From: Aquimarina megaterium XH134
Lineage (GTDB): Bacteria; Bacteroidota; Bacteroidia; Flavobacteriales; Flavobacteriaceae
Direction: 5' to 3'
Assembly (NCBI RefSeq): GCF_000520975.1
Contig: NZ_JACB01000036.1
Location: 62,001-126,000 of the forward strand
DNA length: 64,000 nucleotides
Part shown: in pieces, positions 63,174-64,000 of the stretch
Layout of the letters: the number at the start of each line of letters is the position of its first letter
Position numbering within the stretch: position 1 is the stretch's first letter
The notes under the pieces: model-generated
Told to the model about the DNA's origin: nothing
The model's input: the letters and a program-made list of their open reading frames with translations, nothing else
The model's database searches: none
Translations under genes and position numbers: made by a program

Positions 63174-64000
63174 TTAGAATTGAGATAATATTTCCTGTTT
63201 CTTTTGTTTGTATTCCTGTTCGTCGATTAAGCCAGCATCAAACATTTTCTTTAGTTTTTCTAATTTCTGTACCGGATCATCGTTTTGAGGTTGTGATTGA
63301 GGTTGGGGAGGAGTATTTTGTTGAGGTGTAGACTGCTGTCCCTGATTATTCATCATATTTCCCAGCATTTGACCCATTCCCAGACCAGCCCCCATTTGCA
63401 TACCGATATTACCACCGCCTTCATTTTTTGCCATATTTTTTAAGGCCTCGAGTTGTTGGTAATCCTGGTAGCTTACTCCAAGTTCTTTCATTGCCTGTGC
63501 TTCGACACTCATATCCGCGATTCGACCAATTCTTGCTTTGGTTTCTTCATCAAAACTGGTTCCTTCTATCCTAAAATCAAGAAGTTCAAAACCTAACTCA
63601 TCAAAGATTTGTGCACTCGAACTCTGAGAGAATGCTGCAATCTCATTACGGTGTTTATCAATTTCTACATAACTAAATGAAGCGTTAGCAAGGAAATCAC
63701 TGATAGGTTGGGTAATTCTGGATAGAATAACTTTTTGTATCGCTTTTACGGGATAGTAGTCGTCACCCGCAATAACATTGGTAAAAAAATCAACTGGTTT
63801 AGTGATTTTGAAAGAAAAATTACCAAATGCACCTAATCCAACAGGAAAATTATAAACAGGGTCTTTATAGGTGATAGGAGAGGGGGTTCCCCAACGTATA
63901 TTTTGCATTTCTGCTTTTCTATAGAAGAAAATACCTACTTTATGAGCAGACTCAAAGGTATACATGATATTCTTAATGGTCGTCCAAAAAGGAATATTCC
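63174..64000 (-). CDS. SPFH/virion-core-like protein with SHOCT tail (5' end outside window)
   Basis: The frame stays open to the window edge (NIPFWTTIKNI is readable upstream of the internal Met at 63965), so the start and roughly the first third are missing. Visible parts are an SPFH-like domain (RWGTPSPITYKDPVYNFPVGLG and VEIDKHRNEIAAF), a Gly/Met-rich linker (GMQMGAGLGMGQMLGNMM), a Gln/Pro stretch and a C-terminal SHOCT-like helix pair (KLKKMFDAGLIDEQEYKQKK). YdjI-like SPFH proteins form membrane-associated scaffolds. It is the first gene seen in the cluster reaching 55.5 kb. Confidence 0.82.
   Translation of the reverse strand, partial: NIPFWTTIKNIMYTFESAHKVGIFFYRKAEMQNIRWGTPSPITYKDPVYNFPVGLGAFGNFSFKITKPVDFFTNVIAGDDYYPVKAIQKVILSRITQPISDFLANASFSYVEIDKHRNEIAAFSQSSSAQIFDELGFELLDFRIEGTSFDEETKARIGRIADMSVEAQAMKELGVSYQDYQQLEALKNMAKNEGGGNIGMQMGAGLGMGQMLGNMMNNQGQQSTPQQNTPPQPQSQPQNDDPVQKLEKLKKMFDAGLIDEQEYKQKKQEILSQF

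Overview
The window is about 64 kb of low-GC, densely coded chromosome from a member of the Bacteroidota, most likely a marine Flavobacteriaceae (Aquimarina-like). The reasons are a fused SecDF, TAnnTTTG-type -7 promoter elements, lipoproteins with Cys-Ser-Asp-Asp starts, the TypA/KdsA/FtsE/CsaA sequences, LytS/LytTR pairs, DUF6503 and DUF5916 proteins, and MK-type physiology without any ubiquinone gene. The genus is inference; no rRNA or tRNA gene was seen. No CRISPR array, transposase, integrase or prophage was found.

Layout. 0.1-3.2 kb: secDF with a strong terminator. 3.2-8.1 kb: a DUF192 lipoprotein, then a minus-strand block of membrane genes (a 207-aa membrane protein, an HTH_34 regulator, a Coq4-like protein, two paralogous small membrane proteins, DUF1361 and CreD). 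This block carries two identical inverted-repeat operators (TACTTTG-N5-CAAAGTA). 8.4-17 kb: mostly housekeeping genes (kdsA, typA, csaA, ftsE) mixed with a Cys-rich lipoprotein, a DUF1801 protein, an acyltransferase and a membrane-anchored LytTR regulator. 17.4-25.7 kb: a large TPR protein with an outer-membrane barrel, an M23 peptidase and a DUF885 lipoprotein. 25.8-37.5 kb: two LytS/LytTR two-component pairs, an AraC-type membrane regulator, DUF5916, ankyrin and SMP-30-like exported proteins, and an Ere/ChaN-like protein. 37.5-45.7 kb: a tightly packed minus-strand five-gene block ending in a serine acetyltransferase, then an amidohydrolase, an ECF sigma factor divergent from a DoxX-like protein across an 18-bp palindrome, and a metzincin-like lipoprotein.

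The most distinctive content is on the right. A coupled operon at 46.1-51.0 kb encodes a LodA/GoxA-type cysteine tryptophylquinone oxidase, its LodB-type flavoprotein, and a BBE-like oxidase with both covalent-FAD residues. A LipL32-family protein follows at 52.5-53.2 kb with the calcium-site residues of the leptospiral protein. Next comes a leucine-rich-repeat lipoprotein with cadherin-like and EF-hand segments and a recent three-unit duplication. From 55.5 kb to the window end, a minus-strand cluster encodes an SPFH/SHOCT protein (cut by the window edge), a DUF6620-like protein, an unknown 242-aa protein, a membrane protein and a 1602-aa propeller/TPR protein. It looks like an uncharacterised cytoplasmic system.

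Non-coding structure includes three copies of a dispersed palindrome (GACCTC...GAGGTC), one of them inside the 5' end of a signal-peptide-encoding gene. There is also a GC-rich non-coding patch at about 51.0-51.14 kb, a G-tract cluster behind typA, several bidirectional terminators, and two TAnnTTTG elements placed four bases before ATG, as expected for leaderless mRNAs.
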